NCBI GenBank assembly: GCA_002331025.1 | Contig: DCYG01000030.1 | Location: 1 to 5,843 of the forward strand | Length of the DNA: 5,843 nucleotides | Reading direction: 5' to 3' | Source of the DNA: Firmicutes bacterium UBA2116 | GTDB lineage: Bacteria; Bacillota; Clostridia; Tissierellales; Sedimentibacteraceae | Part shown: piece by piece, positions 5,733 through 5,843 of the stretch | Layout of the letters: each line of letters begins with the position of its first letter | Numbering within the stretch: the stretch's first letter is position 1 | The notes under the pieces: model-generated | The model's input: only the letters and a program-made list of their open reading frames with translations | Told to the model about the DNA's origin: nothing | The model's database searches: none | Made by a program: the position numbers and the translations under genes

Positions 5733-5790
5733 TCATTCGCAACGAATTCCCAATTTATGCGACGCAAGGAGCAGATAAATTGGTGAATGA
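5733..5790 (+). other. Leader hairpin B, second copy of the GCAA hairpin
   Basis: CCAATTTAT (5750-5758) pairs perfectly with ATAAATTGG (5775-5783), capped by a loop containing GAC-GCAA-GG (5761-5769). Outside it, TCATTC (5733-5738) pairs with GAATGA (5785-5790), with an unpaired GCAACGAATTC on the left side. It resembles hairpin A in both stem and apex, suggesting a duplicated RNA element in an rRNA-type leader. Function not visible. Confidence 0.55.
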
Positions 5791-5843
5791 GACTGCGGAG
5801 TTCTAAGAAAAAAGAACAAACAAAAAAGTAAAGAAAAGACAAA

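Larger units (their letters stand above)
5077..5843. other. Long gene-free region: divergent promoters and structured leader
   Basis: No credible protein gene is seen on either strand over about 770 bases. The left third (to about 5334) is very AT-rich and holds only the candidate pil promoter. From 5335 rightward come four + strand promoters at intervals of 74-85 nt, and from about 5605 a more GC-rich leader with hairpins. This architecture is typical of the region before a clostridial rRNA operon, so 16S rRNA may begin beyond the right edge. That is inference, since no mature rRNA sequence is visible. A long - strand reading frame at 5459-5842 is rejected as antisense of the leader. Confidence 0.6.

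Noticed and set aside
5725..5778. 17-codon reading frame after GGGAG in the leader
   Set aside because: Overlaps both hairpins A and B, is very short and has no supporting features; RNA structure explains the sequence better.
5787..5831. 14-codon Lys-rich reading frame near the right edge
   Set aside because: Follows a GGTGA placed too close to the ATG, and simply reflects the A-rich leader.
5459..5842. 127-aa reading frame on the - strand
   Set aside because: It lies antisense to the tandem promoters and hairpin leader, is open at the window edge, is rich in Phe/Leu/Cys as expected from A-rich complementary DNA, and shows no family motif.

Overview
The window is AT-rich DNA with purine-rich ribosome binding sites, tightly packed genes, a Clostridia-style c-di-GMP-I riboswitch and Firmicutes-type TTGACA promoters. 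Together these suggest an anaerobic low-GC Gram-positive bacterium of class Clostridia. The genus cannot be fixed from this sequence.

Left part (about 1-1095, + strand): a c-di-GMP-I (GEMM-I) riboswitch aptamer is followed by an intrinsic terminator, then one gene for a secreted transglutaminase-fold protein with a complete Cys-His-Asp triad. The gene ends in a strong GC-rich terminator that probably works in both directions. The aptamer core, the terminator left arm and the terminator right arm share a complementary heptamer, which gives a simple model of an OFF switch.

Middle part (1155-5076, - strand): six tightly packed genes form a type IV pilus/type II secretion-like operon. In transcription order they are a PilC platform protein, a 96-aa membrane-anchored protein, a DUF4860-like protein, a prepilin-like protein, a second pilin-like protein and the retraction ATPase PilT. 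Gaps are 11-13 nt or 4-nt ATGA overlaps. No assembly ATPase (PilB), major pilin or prepilin peptidase is present here, so they must be encoded elsewhere if the machine is complete. The operon converges on the transglutaminase gene. A decayed palindromic intergenic repeat lies between the shared terminator and the pilT stop codon.

Right part (5077-5843): there is no credible gene. A candidate promoter for the pil operon points left. Four regularly spaced TTGACA promoters then point right, followed by a hairpin-rich leader that leaves the window. This is the usual appearance of the region upstream of a ribosomal RNA operon, but the downstream gene is not visible.

The biological theme is the surface. 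Retractable pili and a c-di-GMP-controlled secreted enzyme sit side by side, consistent with a switch between motile and attached states. Only the riboswitch link to c-di-GMP is visible in the sequence; joint function with the pilus genes is inference.
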